A stretch of 64,000 bases of DNA from Caenorhabditis remanei (GCF_010183535.1 NC_071331.1:14198001-14262000), one strand, 5' to 3'. Shown: positions 49,167 through 62,245, counted from the first letter of the stretch. Numbers and translations: made by a program. Notes: generated from the sequence alone by a model not told the origin.

Positions 49167-52100
49167 TTAACCGATAGAAAGCCAACTTTGTGAACGAGGA
49201 GGTCGTTCTCGTTCTCTGTTGATAATTGACACATCATGCATTGGCGGACGATTGAAATCAGAACAAACTGAGAAGTCGTCTCTTGAAAATACTCGACGAA
49301 GTCCGGATTGACGACCTCGACTCTCTGTTACTGTAGTTGTGTTGGTTGGAGTATGCACTCGATCTTTTGGTTGATTACGGTAGTAACAGAACTGAAAATG
49401 ACTCATAGAGGATTCTCCGAACTTACTTCATAGTTTACTTACACATGAGAAACAAACGAGGCAAATAACACACAATAGGAAGATCGAGGAAGCAAGTAGA
49501 ATTGCTGAAATGTAGTTTTACGGATGGCTTCCTTCGTCTTTGTTTGTTTACCATAAAGTATAACTTGTGCCGTGTTCCTTGTTCCATGATCATTTGAAAC
49601 ATGAAGAGCTGTCAGTGTATGTGGCTCGGCGATTAGTTTCTGTCCTGCCAACGTCATTGATAACTCTCCAGTTGATACCTTTTCGGAAACTTCTCTAGCG
49701 AACCGTCTTGCATCCACATCTCTGATTGTGAACTTTACTGTGTTGTCATCTCGGAGAACAACGTCTTCAATCGACCCACGTGGAATTTTGAATCTATCGA
49801 CAAGCATGTTGATCAATTGTCTGAAAAGTTATCAAGTTGAAAACATTGCCATTTATATCTTAAAATCACATTTCTGCATCCTCCATTTTAGAACTTGGAA
49901 TTTTCCCTCCGGACAAGGAAAATGCGATTTGATAGGATTCCGTTGGAATCGGAGCACTTGCATGATCATATGGAGAAGACAGATCGAGACCGATTCCTAA
50001 AAAATTGTCAGATTAGAAAGTTTGTTTCTTCTAGTGATTTAATCCTCACCAGCGCAGAAATTATCACAATCATCTCGTGTTGCAAAGTTATTCAAATTTC
50101 CAGAACAACCACCATAATCGAATGGAGCACAGGTGTGTGTCAGAGAGGAATAAAAGAACCGGGTTACTGTAGCTGTGCACGGTCCCATGTCTCTTTGTAA
50201 ATTACATACATATCGTTTAGAAACGCAACAAATTCCAGATTTATGACCAGGCATTGTAGAACAGTAATGAGTAGCAGGGCATCTGAAATCAGTACTTGTA
50301 TTGACAATAATTGCTAAAACTATGAGCTTACCCATTTGTAAGTACTGTACAAGGCAGAGGAGTTCCATCGGAAAGTGAAGAAAAGGGGTCACCATGAGGA
50401 CATGATAGACCATTATGTTCTCCGATACTTTTGATGGAAGTGGCTCCAGGACAGCAGACTCCATGCATATTATCATCAAATGCTGTACAATAATATCCCA
50501 TTGGACACACAGTATTCTGAGTGCAAGAGTACTGTTGACGTGTTCTAGTTTCAATTAATGGACGGAGACCACTGTTGCATGGAGATTTCTCGCAAGTTGG
50601 AACAGGAAGACACCATTTATCAGGACAATCAGCTCTTCGGAGGATACAAACTTGTCCATTTGGACAGTCGACATGTTCACAGGCTGATTTACAAATACAT
50701 TCTGATCTCGGACAACCAATTGAATCAAGAAGAAGTCCGTATGGGCACAGACTTGCTGAGCATTTCGAGAGGCACATTGATTGGGCTGAAACATTTTTTC
50801 TAGATCAGAATATTTTGCATTAATATTTGCATTAATTGTTCTAAAACGGGTTTCTTTTTTTTTCTAGAGACTCATATATTATTCGAAATTGTATATTCAG
50901 AGTTCTCACGACTATTTTCGTATAATTCACTCACACTTGCACGCATTCTTTGTTTTCTTCTTTCGTGTTCCATGAATCTCTTCACCACTCAATTCATCCA
51001 CACACCAGCATCGTTTGTTGTCGCATTGAGTCATTTCGTAGTTTCCGTTTTTACTGCAAACCGGCAATGGGGACTTTAGTATTGCACCGTTTTGGTGAAG
51101 ATATTCCAGAGCGATTCGCATTGTTGTGCAATCTGAAATTATGGTGTATGGACAAAATGAATGAAAAGGATGACATACTTGTGGAGAGTGACATTGGAAT
51201 TGCTTCAACTATCATCGGATGATTTCCTCTTTCAACTATTGTCGAAGTCTCAACAACATCTGGAACTGACGCCACAATTGCAGGAGAAATAAGATTTAAA
51301 ACAGAGGATTGAGTTGCTTTCTGATGACAACAAATACCACGCTGTAAACGGAATGGTTGAAACTTATAGACTAATACGGCAGGGATACCTCAGTTTTTGG
51401 ATTGGTAACACATTTCGAATTCTTTCCACATCCACCGTCAGTTTCACAAAGAATAACATTCCGATAGAGATCTCTTTGAGGAATTGGACATTGAACCTCC
51501 ACACAAAATGGAACATCCGGACACGGATTAGAAGTACATTCTACTCGACGGAGGGCGCATTCCATGTTGAGAGGGCAGTTGAATGACTATAAACTATACT
51601 GTTGATAAATTAGTTCTTTAATTATAAACTTACAGCACAGATATTGTTGCATTCGCAGATTCCATTAGCCGGACAACCACTTCCATCGGTTCTGATTCCG
51701 TATGGACATCGACTTTCTATGCATTTCGTTTGACAGATTTTGGGCAAGTCACAATCTGGAGGTTGCAGTCCCATAGTGAACATTCTTGTTCCGATTTCTT
51801 CGATTCCAGTTGCAACGTCAACACACCAACACTGACTGAATTAAAACGATAAGAAAGAAGAATGATTGGGCGAACTCACTTGATTCTAGCATCACATTGA
51901 TATCTTCTGAAAAGTCCTTCTGGTGTGCATTGAACTGGAGGAATGATCAAATTAACGATTTCAGCTGCAATATTAGATTCGAATGCAATCAATCTGTGAA
52001 TACAAGCCGTGGCGATTCTCGGTGCCGAACACATTGTTCCACACGAAGCAGTACAACATTTCAAGAATCCATGACATTCGGAATCTTGATTACATTGTTC

Positions 52101-55100
52101 GGTACAACCAGGGTTGATTAACAGTTTTGGACAGGTTCCTAGTTTTGCAAGGACTGGAGAAACAGGAAGAACTGCATGATGTTCAACGATGACATTTTGG
52201 ATCTTAGATGCTTTTTTCTCAATTTTCAGAGAACTTAGAATTGGTCGTCTTGTCGTTTTAGAAGGTTTGGAAAATGAAGACGACGGTTTGATGGGTTTGA
52301 TAGCAGATTGTCCTGTAATAACAGTTTTTGATTATCAGTAATTCAAAAAAAAATAAACTAACTAGTTTCAAATTGACAACTAGTTCCACATCCATTGAAA
52401 CAACATGAAGAATGAGTACAATCATAATGATGCCTACACCCAACAACACAGGATGAGCCGTCAACTGAGGCTATCATGACAGGAATCACAGGACATCTAA
52501 GGGATTGCTGAGCAAGTTCAGGGGTAGAACAGCAGAAAGACACATCTGCATATCCACTAGTTTTACAATGGAATCCTGCAGGGCATGGTGAAGTGGAAGA
52601 ACACGTGGCAAGAAGAGCGTTGTCGAGAGCAAGAGGCTCTCCGATTCCGCACATATTTGGGATACCTGACAACATCGATATTGGAAGTTGAAGTTTTACT
52701 AAAAAAGACTCACATTTAGGAATAGGTCGGCATTCTTGAGTGGTGCATTTGACTGGAAGCATTCTACATACATTTCCAGCTGGACAGTTCATATATTCAC
52801 AAGGAGAAATACAATCACAGATCGGACATCCTTCGTTATCACTTTTGAATCCGTATGGGCAGTTTACAGCACAAACTCTCGTTGGGCATGGACGAGGATT
52901 ATCACAATTCGGAACCCTTGTCGATTTTGTACCTGATATTTCTTGACCGAATCGATCAACACACCACATCAAACCGAAATGAGACTGAACTTCATCGAAG
53001 TTTCCTGAGGAATCACAATCCGGAATGAAGACTCCAACGTCTTTTTCATTCGATTCAGATCTGAAAAAGCAACTGGTTCAGTACTTTTAATTTTCTGACT
53101 AACCCTTCATTTTCAGAAATCGTCAAAGCTGCAATTCTTTGATGAATGCAAAGTGGAGCTCGATTTGGTTGTGTGCATCTCATAACACATCCATCAGAAC
53201 AACACTTGTATAGTGATGGGCAGTCATCATCATTTTTACAGTCAGCAATTGTGGGCCTCTGGAGACAGAACGCACCGAGTGGTGCCACATTCAAACAATC
53301 TCCAAAATGAGATTCAGATGCAGTTTGTTGAATTGAAGTGATTTGTCGATGAGTTGCAGAAGAAGTAACACATGTTAATCCGCAGCCATTCCAACAACAT
53401 TTCGATGCCTGGTCACAATCTGAATCAGTTTTACACTCCTGGACACATTTCTCTACTTTGGCAGTGTTCAATTCAGTGACTTTTGGGCATGAACCGGAAT
53501 GGATTTCCGGTGCTGAAACAAAAGCAAGTTTTAAGACATTCGAAAACTGCAACTCACTTTCTCCTGTACAACAAAAACCAAAATCTTGAGTGATCATCGA
53601 ACAATGAGTTGTCATCATAGGATCAAAACAATCGTTGCTTCTGTAGCATTTTTTCAAATGGAAAGTTGTCTCATTTTTGATTGATTCAGAAACTGGACAC
53701 GGATTGATAACGCAACGAGGAATCTGAAAAGAGTAAATATGAGAAGTCAACCAAATGGAACATACCGTTGGACATGGTTTTGTAACACATGGAACTGTGG
53801 TTGGAACACAAAGAGAATCATCTGGACACGAGACACCTTCACATGGATCCACGCATTCACACGTGGCACAACCTCTTGCATCTTTTTTGTGTCCGTACTC
53901 ACAACCGATTGGTCCACACTCCAGTTTTTCACAAGGTTCTAAAGAAGTTATCAATTGGAAAAGAATGCAGAGAGAGAGTCTGCTTACCTGGACAGTTAGG
54001 AGTAATATCTTCTCCGGTTCTAGTTCCATCAACATAATTTCCTTCTTCATCCACACACCAACAGAACTCGGTATCACATTGAATCTGTTCGAAAGTGCCA
54101 TCTGGACGGCATTTTATCAGATCCATTTGACCCATTTTCTGAAGATTTGTCTTTCGAACGAGACATTTACTTGTTTGAAGAGGATATGCACATGCTTTCA
54201 CACAACCATCATCACAACATTTAGCGACTCCAGCACAATCAGTATCGTATTCGCATGTGTTCTTTCTGAATTGTCAAACCAATTTACTCTGTTAAAAACT
54301 TATATTTACTTACTCCAATCTATTGCATAATACTCTTTGTTCTGAAATACAAGATCCTTGCTTCTCGAATATTTCCTTTGATATCTCGATCAGTGGAGTA
54401 GTAATATCTCTACACGCAGCCCCGCATCCATCGAAACAACACTTCTGATGTCCGTTGCAGTCATCATCAACTTTACAAGAGACCCTGCACATCTTAGCAT
54501 CCAAACTGATCGGAACAGTTGGACAAGAACCTGCATGATGAACACGAGCAGGCGATGGACAGCATATTCCACCAGAAGCCAATCCAAGAAGATGACACCA
54601 ATGAGTAGAAGACGGGCATTCTTCATCTTTTGTACAACTTTCAACATTTCCGATACTCGAAATATATGGTTCCCCTGTTGGACAGAAGTTTAGAACACAT
54701 CTCGATTGAGAAACACAATTTCCCGTTTGATAGCATTGTACAGAGCTCATTACACATACACTTCCTTGAGGACACTTGACTTCTTCACAAGGATTCTTGC
54801 ATTTACAAGTTGGACATGAGTTGGGTCCTTTCTCAAATCCAAATGGACATGCAACTTTACAAACCAATGGTTCACATGGATTTCTACCTAAAAGTAAGAA
54901 CTGAAACATCATTGAAATAATGTAATAACTCACTTTCACAATTTGGTTTTCTTCCAATTGCTCTTGAACCTGGAAGTTCTTCTCCTGTTGCAATATCAAC
55001 ACAGAAACACCCTTCGTCATCACATTGATATTGCTCAAAGTTTCCAGCACGATCACATTTCATCGCATTTCTCAAAGAGTACAATTCTGCTGTTAGTGCA

Positions 55101-57286
55101 AGATGGAAACATGCTGCAAAATGATCATGTCCTAAAAATTAGGATCTGAAAGCTCTTACGTGTACTCCTCACAGGATACATGCAATTCGTTGAACACCCT
55201 TGTCGACAACATCGTTTCATTCCAGCACATTGGGAATCCGAATGACATTCTGTTGTACAACTCACATTCGAGACTATAACATCTGCGCAGTCGGCAACTA
55301 AAGAACTCAAATGTCCTTTATTATACTTCTCAACATCTCCTGGTTGGTAGTGCATTATTGGCTCAGTGACTGGTTTCACTGGTTTTCTGACGACATAATC
55401 TTCTGGTTGGGTACATGAAAGAGTGCATCCATTGAAACAACATTTCTCATCTTCTGAGCATTCATGGTCCGAGTGACATGAGTTCTCAGGATAAAGAAGA
55501 CATTTCAGTTTGTCAGCTGATTGTGAAGGGCATCGACCATCTCTTGTGGAAGATGCTGGACCAGAACAACAGAATCCGAGACCATTGTATCCAATCTTAA
55601 AATAACTTTAAAACTTATTTTTTTATATTCACTCTCACTTTCGAACATGTTCCATCTGGACAATCCTTATCATTCGAGCACAGAGCAGTGATTCCATTAG
55701 CCAAACGAGAAGGTGGCCCATGTCGACAAGGATTGAGCAAACCTGGAATCCATAGATTAGAATAAAATATATGGGACAGGAAACGCTTACATCTCGGCAC
55801 TGGAAGGCATGGAGGATTAGCACAGTCTGGTTCCACTAGCTGACATTTTTCCCAACTATTCTCACAATTCACTTTGTCGCATATATCAGCACATCCACAA
55901 CTTGGAATGGGGCAACCAAAAATGTCCATGACGTGGCCATGAGTACATTGGTTGTGGCACTTTTTCGTGCAAAGCCGAGGTTCTAAAAATGGTTTTTTGG
56001 GAGATGTGAGATAGAATATCTAGAATGCAAACCTCTGCACATGTCCATTCTTCTTTGTTCTCTACTGATTCTTGTTCCAGATATTTCTGATCCATAATGA
56101 ACATCAACACACCAACAGAATTGAATATCACATTGAATTGAAGAGAATCGTCCATTTCTTTCACAAAATGGAACATATTCATTCGGAAGTCTTCTATCTT
56201 TCAACTTTGAAATGGCCAGTACCATATGGATACATCCGGTTACTTTCAATGGTTCCATACACGTGGATCCACATGCATTCGGACAACATTTATCAACACT
56301 TCCACAGTCTAGATCATTTCCGCATTGTTTTTGTTCGCTGCATACTGATTTATTTCCAGTTATTGATGGACATTGACCAACTTTTGTTGTTGGAAGAGGG
56401 CGAATTGGTGAAGGAGTTGGAAAAAGAGAATTCGCAAGATTTCGAATTGTTGGGGGAATCGGAGTGATGTTGAAATGAGTGGAACCTATATTAGAAACTG
56501 CTTTGATCAACCGTTGAAATGAACCAGGAATATTTGAAGATGAAGAAGAAGAAGAAGAAGAGGAAGAGGACGAAGACACTGGTTGAATTGGTTTCTCTCC
56601 ACTTATTGGAAAACTTTTAGCCATCGGAGCAACACATTCTCGACCACATCCATTTGAACAACATATCAATCTTCCATTGCAATCCGAATCTTTCTCACAT
56701 CGAAGTGCGCAAATTCCACCAGTTAGTCGTGGACATTCTTCTCGATTTGATCCTGTATATATCCATAAATTTTCCTTTTTCATTTTTTTTTCTCTTCTCA
56801 AAAAACTATACAAAAAAGAACACACACAATATACACAACAACGTGTCCGAATACTAGCTGCCGGGTAGTAGCCACATAATTGTCACCTCTCTTCGGAAGA
56901 GAGACCAGTCATAATCTATAATTGGACAGGTACTTACCGAACTTTGGAATACAACGTGCCTTCACACCAATCGCTATGCAACTTTCTGATGGTCCACAGA
57001 TTGTTGTCTGAAAATATAATCACTGTAACTGGTTAGAGAACTAGAACAGTCTTGATCACTCAACGAAGTCATATTTGGATGAAAAAAGTCTGAAAACGCG
57101 AACCTGGCATGGATCCATTGCACAAGTACAAATACATTGCTGAAGAATATCTCGAAGATATCCATAAGGACAGAGTAAATTACAGTTAGTAGGTCGTACT
57201 GGACATACGTTCGGAACATTTGCAGGTAAAAGATCTACAGAAGATGAAACAATTGGTTTCAGAAGTAAAAGATACAGTAACCACAT
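49167..57286 (-). CDS. Large membrane-anchored mosaic of protease-inhibitor domains
   Basis: Many short exons between 57286 and 49167 encode roughly 2,000 residues. The signal is MWLLYLLLLKPIVSSS. The ectodomain repeats one block several times: antistasin-like Cys-rich unit, lustrin-type Cys unit, WAP domain(s) (KCCFDGCGAAC, RCCRQGCSTNC, SCCFNGCGTSC), then thyroglobulin type-1. I count about ten WAP and six thyroglobulin-1 domains (FCWCVDVHYGSEISGTR, GCFCVDIATGEELPGSR, FCWCVDEEGNYVDGTR, MWCVDRFGQEISGTK, CWCVDVATGIEEIGTR, CWCVDELSGEEIHGTR). Then one Kunitz domain (50050-50200; GPCTATVTRFFY, GGCSGNLNNF) with Thr at P1. A region like a SEA module (49540-49816), a transmembrane helix (ILLASSIFLLCVICLVCF) and an 80-residue tail follow. 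All these modules inhibit serine, cysteine or metallo-proteases in known proteins. A Ser run near 56540-56575 follows the first WAP. Confidence 0.85.
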
Positions 57287-58285
57287 TATTGCTCATTTGA
57301 CATCCGGAAGTGATAAGAATATTAGAAAATGGGGAAATAAAAATTGTGGTCAACGGATCGAGAGAGATGACAGGTGGACCGAGGGAAAAGAGACAGGTTA
57401 CTTCTGTTGAGTGGACACATCTCGCAAAGCCTCTGCACGGAAGACACGCCGCCCACTTTTGCGGTATGAGGTGCGAAACTGTCTTCCGACAGATTTGTAA
57501 ATATTGCGAGGAAGTTGATGTAATATACGGAAGAGGTCCTGATGAGGATTGAGATTAGAGAAATCAAAAGATTGAGGGGATAGTTATGATCAGTGATTGC
57601 ATCAAAGTTGATACACGATCCTCTCATCGGAGAGCAATGTTGACTTTTTTGACAACTCTTTGTATCAAATAGATTTATTTTTGACGAAGATCACAGATAA
57701 GGGATCAGTGGATTTTATTAGATTCTGACCATCTTTCCGAAACAGTTCTAACTAAACAACTACTTTCGATTAATTTAATAAAGTATTCTATGCCAGAAGT
57801 CGAACATCCTCATCGATTGTTTTTTTTTCTTCTTTCTTCACATGTCCACCTCCCTTTTTTCTCAATGTCAACTTTTCCGAACACTTGTGAGTTAGCTTTC
57901 CTCCAGTTCGGTAATCGTACATATCCTCTTCCTCCTCTTTTCCATTCGATTTCATCTTGGCTGCTCCCTGTCTCAAAGCTCGCTAATAGTACGCAAAACA
58001 AATGTATTCGCTAACTCTCTATGCGGTATAAGTGTCACTTGGAACTCTCTTTCCTCCCCTTTCTCGCAACCGTATTTGTGTATACTTTATCTTTCAGTTG
58101 AAGCCGACTATTCCGTTCAAATTTTAAAAGAAACTTGTGAAGGGAAAGTTGGAAGAATTGAACATAAATCTTTTAAAAAAGCATTATATAATCAATTTCA
58201 GATTTCTAGAATTTTCTCAATATTCTCAGAAGGAGGAACTTTATTCAGCACTATGAAAGAAATTGGATTTCTTCGATCTGATAAA
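57287..58285. other. Intergenic, promoter of the inhibitor gene
   Basis: About 1 kb between two minus-strand genes. It holds the 3' UTR of the 58286 gene, with a minus-strand AATAAA at 58240-58245, and presumably the promoter of the inhibitor gene. Open frames on either strand lack splice support. Confidence 0.5.
58240..58245 (-). terminator. Poly(A) signal of the 306-residue gene
   Basis: AATAAA on the minus strand lies 41 bases after the stop at 58286. Confidence 0.6.
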
Positions 58286-59611
58286 CTAGTCTTCGTCCAA
58301 ATCGATTTTGATCGGAATTTTCTTCCCTTTCTCAACGTAGTTAATCAAGTCCATTACGATGACAACACTTCCATATCTGTAAAACTGAATATTGAAAGGT
58401 TGTATAAGAAAAAGAAAACTGACAGTGTTGGGAAGTGATTCATCTTCAAACTATCTACGTCAGCTTTACGAATACGTCGGAGTTTTTGGGCATTCTTGTG
58501 ATCACGGAAAGCGAACAAAATGTTATAAGAACTCATTCTTTCAATTGGAACCCCTTCATAATGCTCACGAAGAACATTGGTCAAAATAGTTTTCAATTGA
58601 GTCGAGATGGTTGTTTGAATGTGGGAAATCGGTCTGAAATTCGTAACTTCACCAATTAATAATAGGAAAAAATATTTTACTTCAATTTACCACGGGTACC
58701 TGGTTTCTCAATGACAACAACTTTGACAGATACTTTTTCATCCTCACCCTGAAATTATTTTCATTCCGAGCTACACTTCAGCGTTAAATTCTCACCACGG
58801 AACCAATTGACTCCAGTTTCAGAGGACGTCTTTTAGACGATGTTTGTGCCTTTTTCCGTGATATTTCAGAAGCTGAACTTCCGGATGTCGACGATTGTTT
58901 CATTGGTGTAGAATCAAGAGATTGTGAGAAAGAACAACTGGTTTCTTGAGATTTCTCGCTAAAAATGTTTTCAAATTCTGGAATTTTTGAATGAGTTACC
59001 TTTGTTGAGAATGAGTTCGAAGATCTGGAGGAAATGGTAATCCCTGGTCTTGGTTATCGAGATTCTCCCCTGACGCTGTCTCATTCTTTTTCTCTCGATT
59101 ACTAAACTTCATTCATTGGACAGAATAACAAGTCAGGATACTTACACTCCTATATATCTATTGAATTTTTTCGCTTTTAATGCCAACATCATTTCTGTAA
59201 AGAGGAAAGAGTTGTTTGATATGAAAATTTGTCTAACTCACTGTTTGCTTCTGTTATTGAAACTCTGTACTTTTCCTCAGCTCCATGTCTTGCATCTTCC
59301 CAAACAAGTGAATATTGAAATGTAGTTCTGAAACATGTTGATAATTATGATCCAAAATTACAGAAACTTGCTGAGAAGTTGGGGCGTCGAAAGCCACACG
59401 GAGTTCAACACTTTTCGCATCTGTTCCAACCGTTCCGAGACATTTTGGAAGCAGCTATAAAAAGAAAGCTAGATAAGAGACCTGTTTTGGAAATATTACC
59501 ATTTGAATATCAGTGACCGATTCATTTGAATTCGGCTGAAAATTTCAACAATACTTCAGTTATTCTTCTAGATTTTACCTGAATAGTTTGATTTGTTGCT
59601 GGTGCACTCAT
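58286..59611 (-). CDS. Unrecognised 306-residue protein
   Basis: Ten exons close in phase to 306 residues: 59579-59611, 59500-59535, 59372-59454, 59242-59327, 59146-59194, 59000-59101, 58796-58958, 58681-58748, 58424-58633, 58286-58376. I do not recognise the family. The N-terminal 90 residues look like a small beta-rich fold (KSVELRVAFDAPTSQTTFQY, SLVWEDARHGAEEKYRVSIT). A Ser/Thr/Lys-rich disordered centre with basic clusters (SRKKAQTSSKRRP) follows, then an ordered C-terminal part (LTNVLREHYEGVPIERMSSY, SVVIVMDLINYVEKG) ending IPIKIDLDED. There is no signal peptide or transmembrane helix, so it is cytoplasmic or nuclear. The third intron has a GC donor. Fast-evolving nuclear or germline protein is a guess. 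Confidence 0.8.
59328..59371 (-). other. GC-AG intron of the 306-residue gene
   Basis: On the minus strand TCTCA|GCAAGTTTC runs 44 bases to ATGTTTCAG|AAC. Exon 3 must end with two bases over for exon 4 to read QTTFQYSLVWEDARHG. Every GT site nearby gives phase 0 and an early stop. Confidence 0.85.
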
Positions 59612-60234
59612 CTTTCTTTTCTCTTCTCTGTCCAATTGTGCAGTGAATAAATCGTCAAAATATCAAGACGATAATGAGAATATTTGGAAATGGTTTAAAA
59701 AAAGTGTTTTTTCTCTTTTTTTAAATTTTTTTTAACTTGCGTGGACTTTCCGGAATTCAGCACAATAACACGTGAAGAACACGTTGTTTTTAAATACACA
59801 AATAAAAACAAACATGGCAACCTGTACCACATATGTGGAATTATACCTTCCACGTGTTTCGTATGTCAAAAAAGTGAAATTGTTCAGACGGATCAGGCGC
59901 ACCCGTAATTCCCGAGTACGGGAGCATAACGGCCAAGTTTGAAATAAAAATTATAATTAAAATAATATACGTGAGACCCGCAAAACACTTTTCGAATATT
60001 TTTTTTCATTTCCAAGAATTTAGCATGATAGACAATGTTTCCCGATACCAAACCGGGGTTTTAAGATCATAAAATTCATAACTAAACAAATTCAAGCAAC
60101 ATTATTTTCTCATAATCGATTCACTGGTTTGCTCAGTTATCCTGTTGTTACATTTGAAGCAAAATTTTGAGCGAGCAATTATTGAGTTCACTAAATTGAA
60201 GTATACAAATAGATAAAAAAGAGAGTAGGAGGGA

Positions 60235-60690
60235 AGAGAAAGCTTCCGAGGGTCCCTATTTAAAGATGATCGCTACTTCCGGGGCTCGTCAGCCAAGAAG
60301 CGGGACGAGAGCAAGCTCCAGGGTTTCCCTGTTTTAAGGTAATCACTACTTCCAGGGTGCTGAGCCTAGGGGCGGAGCGAAAGCAAGCTCCAGGGTGTCC
60401 ATGTTTTAAGGTAATCACTACTTCCAGGGTGTTGAGCTTAGGGGCGGGGCGAGAGCAAGCTCCAGGGTGTCCATGTTTTAAGGTAATCGCTACTTCCAGG
60501 GTGCTGAGCTTAGGGGCGGGGCGAGAGCAAGCTCCAGGGTGTCCATGTTTTAAGGTAATCGCTACTTCCAGGGTGCTGAGCTTAGGGGCGGGGCGAGAGC
60601 AAGCTCCAGGGTGTCAATGTTTTAAGGTAATCGCTACTTCCAGGGTCCTAACCCAAGGCGCGGGGTGAGAGCAAGCTTCTGGGCGTCCCT
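60235..60690 (+). repeat. Minisatellite, 72-bp unit, about 6.5 copies
   Basis: The word AAGCT(C/T)C recurs at 60240, 60313, 60385, 60457, 60529, 60601 and 60673, so the unit is 72 bases (73 once). The unit includes GAGAGCAAGCTCCAGGGTGT and TTTTAAGGTAATCGCTACTT. Central copies are nearly identical and the outer ones diverged, the usual pattern of unequal exchange. GC content is well above that of the flanks. Because 72 is a multiple of three, a frame stays open across 60357-60668, but there is no splice or start evidence that it is translated. Confidence 0.92.
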
Positions 60691-62244
60691 TCGTTGGAAT
60701 TCATATTCCGTGGCAAGCAGAATAATTGGTAATGAACAAGAAAGTGGGAAACACGTAATGAAAAAAACCTCACTGGCCTCACGTGGTCTACAAAATTCAG
60801 AAAAATTATTGTGGCCTTTATGCTCCCGTACTCAGGAAATACAGAGAGACACGGATCAGTTCTCGATTCTCTCGATAAAAGTAAGTTCTAAAACCCCGTT
60901 TTCAAAAACTAAAACTTTCAGTTATGTTCTCGTGGTGATTGCCTGGTGGTCGGTCTTGGAGTATCCTGACGAATGCAATGATGTTGGGGATAGTTTCAGT
61001 GGGGATCTATAGGTTTTGAGACATCAGTGCTTATGATACAATGCAAGAGACAAATCGGTGTGCTGCTCTCTTTTTGGTTCAAAACGACCCTGATGAGCAA
61101 GTGCAGGTCGAGTGATCATCAGGTGTCTCAGATTAACTTCTGTCTAATTGTTTTGATTCTTTTTCTTGGTTCAGGAAGGTCGTGGAGGCATCAGGTTGTC
61201 TAGAGCTTTTGTCTTGCCAGTATATTTTAAAACTATCGAGTTTAAATCAACTTGTCTTTCATGTTTAAAATTTTCGGCTTGGAGGCTCTCAATAAATGAT
61301 TTTTTAGAACAGACATAGTTACGATATATAAAGTACGTAACTATGTCAATCCGATTTTTTTCTTTTCCACGTGACAGAAACTGCTTCGTCCTGTCTGAAA
61401 ATAATTGGTGGTCAACACTTTCTTTAATATTCAGGTTCTGGGGTGTGAGCTTAATTTTAGGTTCTCATAAATTGACGTTTTAAGGAACGGACCGATTCGG
61501 AAACCAATTGAAAATAAATTCTCTTCGAGTTATGACAGAGAAAATCGAGTGATTTCACATGAAAATACCTTTTTGAATACCGGTTGCCCTCTAGAGAAAC
61601 TTTTTGGGGGCAGTTTCTCTAAAGGAACAAGTGATACATAGGCATGACAGTATCTCGAGAATTATCATATCTATGACTACGGGAGTAGCCATTTGTATAC
61701 ATTACTACATCCATTTAATACATCTACAATTCTTTCCAATCATTCACTTTGTGTCATTCCGTTAATTTGATAAGTGTGACTTCGTTCTCGTCTACCTCCC
61801 ATCGTTTTCCTCTTCTCGATTCTCTTCAACACATCTGAAATTCATCGTTTTCTCCTTTCGTCTCCCAATGCCAATACACAATCGCTGACCTTTCTTAATT
61901 GGTATTCGCGCTCATTTTGACATTGTGTCAACTTTTGTGTCAACTATTTGCCTCGGGTTTACCTGCAAAAAAGTAAATAAGAATTGGAAGAAAAAAAGCG
62001 AAAAAGAAATGAATTGTTGTTGAAAACTGTCTGAATCATGAGACCAGAACGTTGACATCGAATCCTATTCAATTCAAAACTTTTCCTCTTTTGTCAGTTT
62101 CTTTCGTTTTTCTTTTTTGCGCTGAAAGACGCTGTTTTTCATCACAATCGAATAACGTTTCCATTGATTTTCATGTTGGCTTTTTTCAATTCATCTTCTC
62201 TCTTTCTTCCCCTTTTCTCTGAAAATACCATATTTTTGTTTCAG
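60691..62244. other. Intergenic, no gene seen; contains hairpins
   Basis: This lies between the minisatellite and the first coding exon of the next gene. It contains a perfect 12-bp stem (GACATAGTTACG / CGTAACTATGTC, 61312-61346, loop 11) and a 10-bp stem (TAGAGAAACT / AGTTTCTCTA, 61592-61621). The part near 61750-62240 is pyrimidine-rich and is probably the promoter and 5' UTR of the gene starting at 62246. Confidence 0.45.
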
Positions 62245-62245
62245 A

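Noticed and set aside
57310..57552. Plus-strand frame of 80 residues beside the inhibitor gene start
   Set aside because: No signal peptide, domain or splice context; probably chance in the promoter region.
60357..60668. 103-residue frame across the minisatellite
   Set aside because: It stays open only because the unit is 72 bases; there is no splice or start support.
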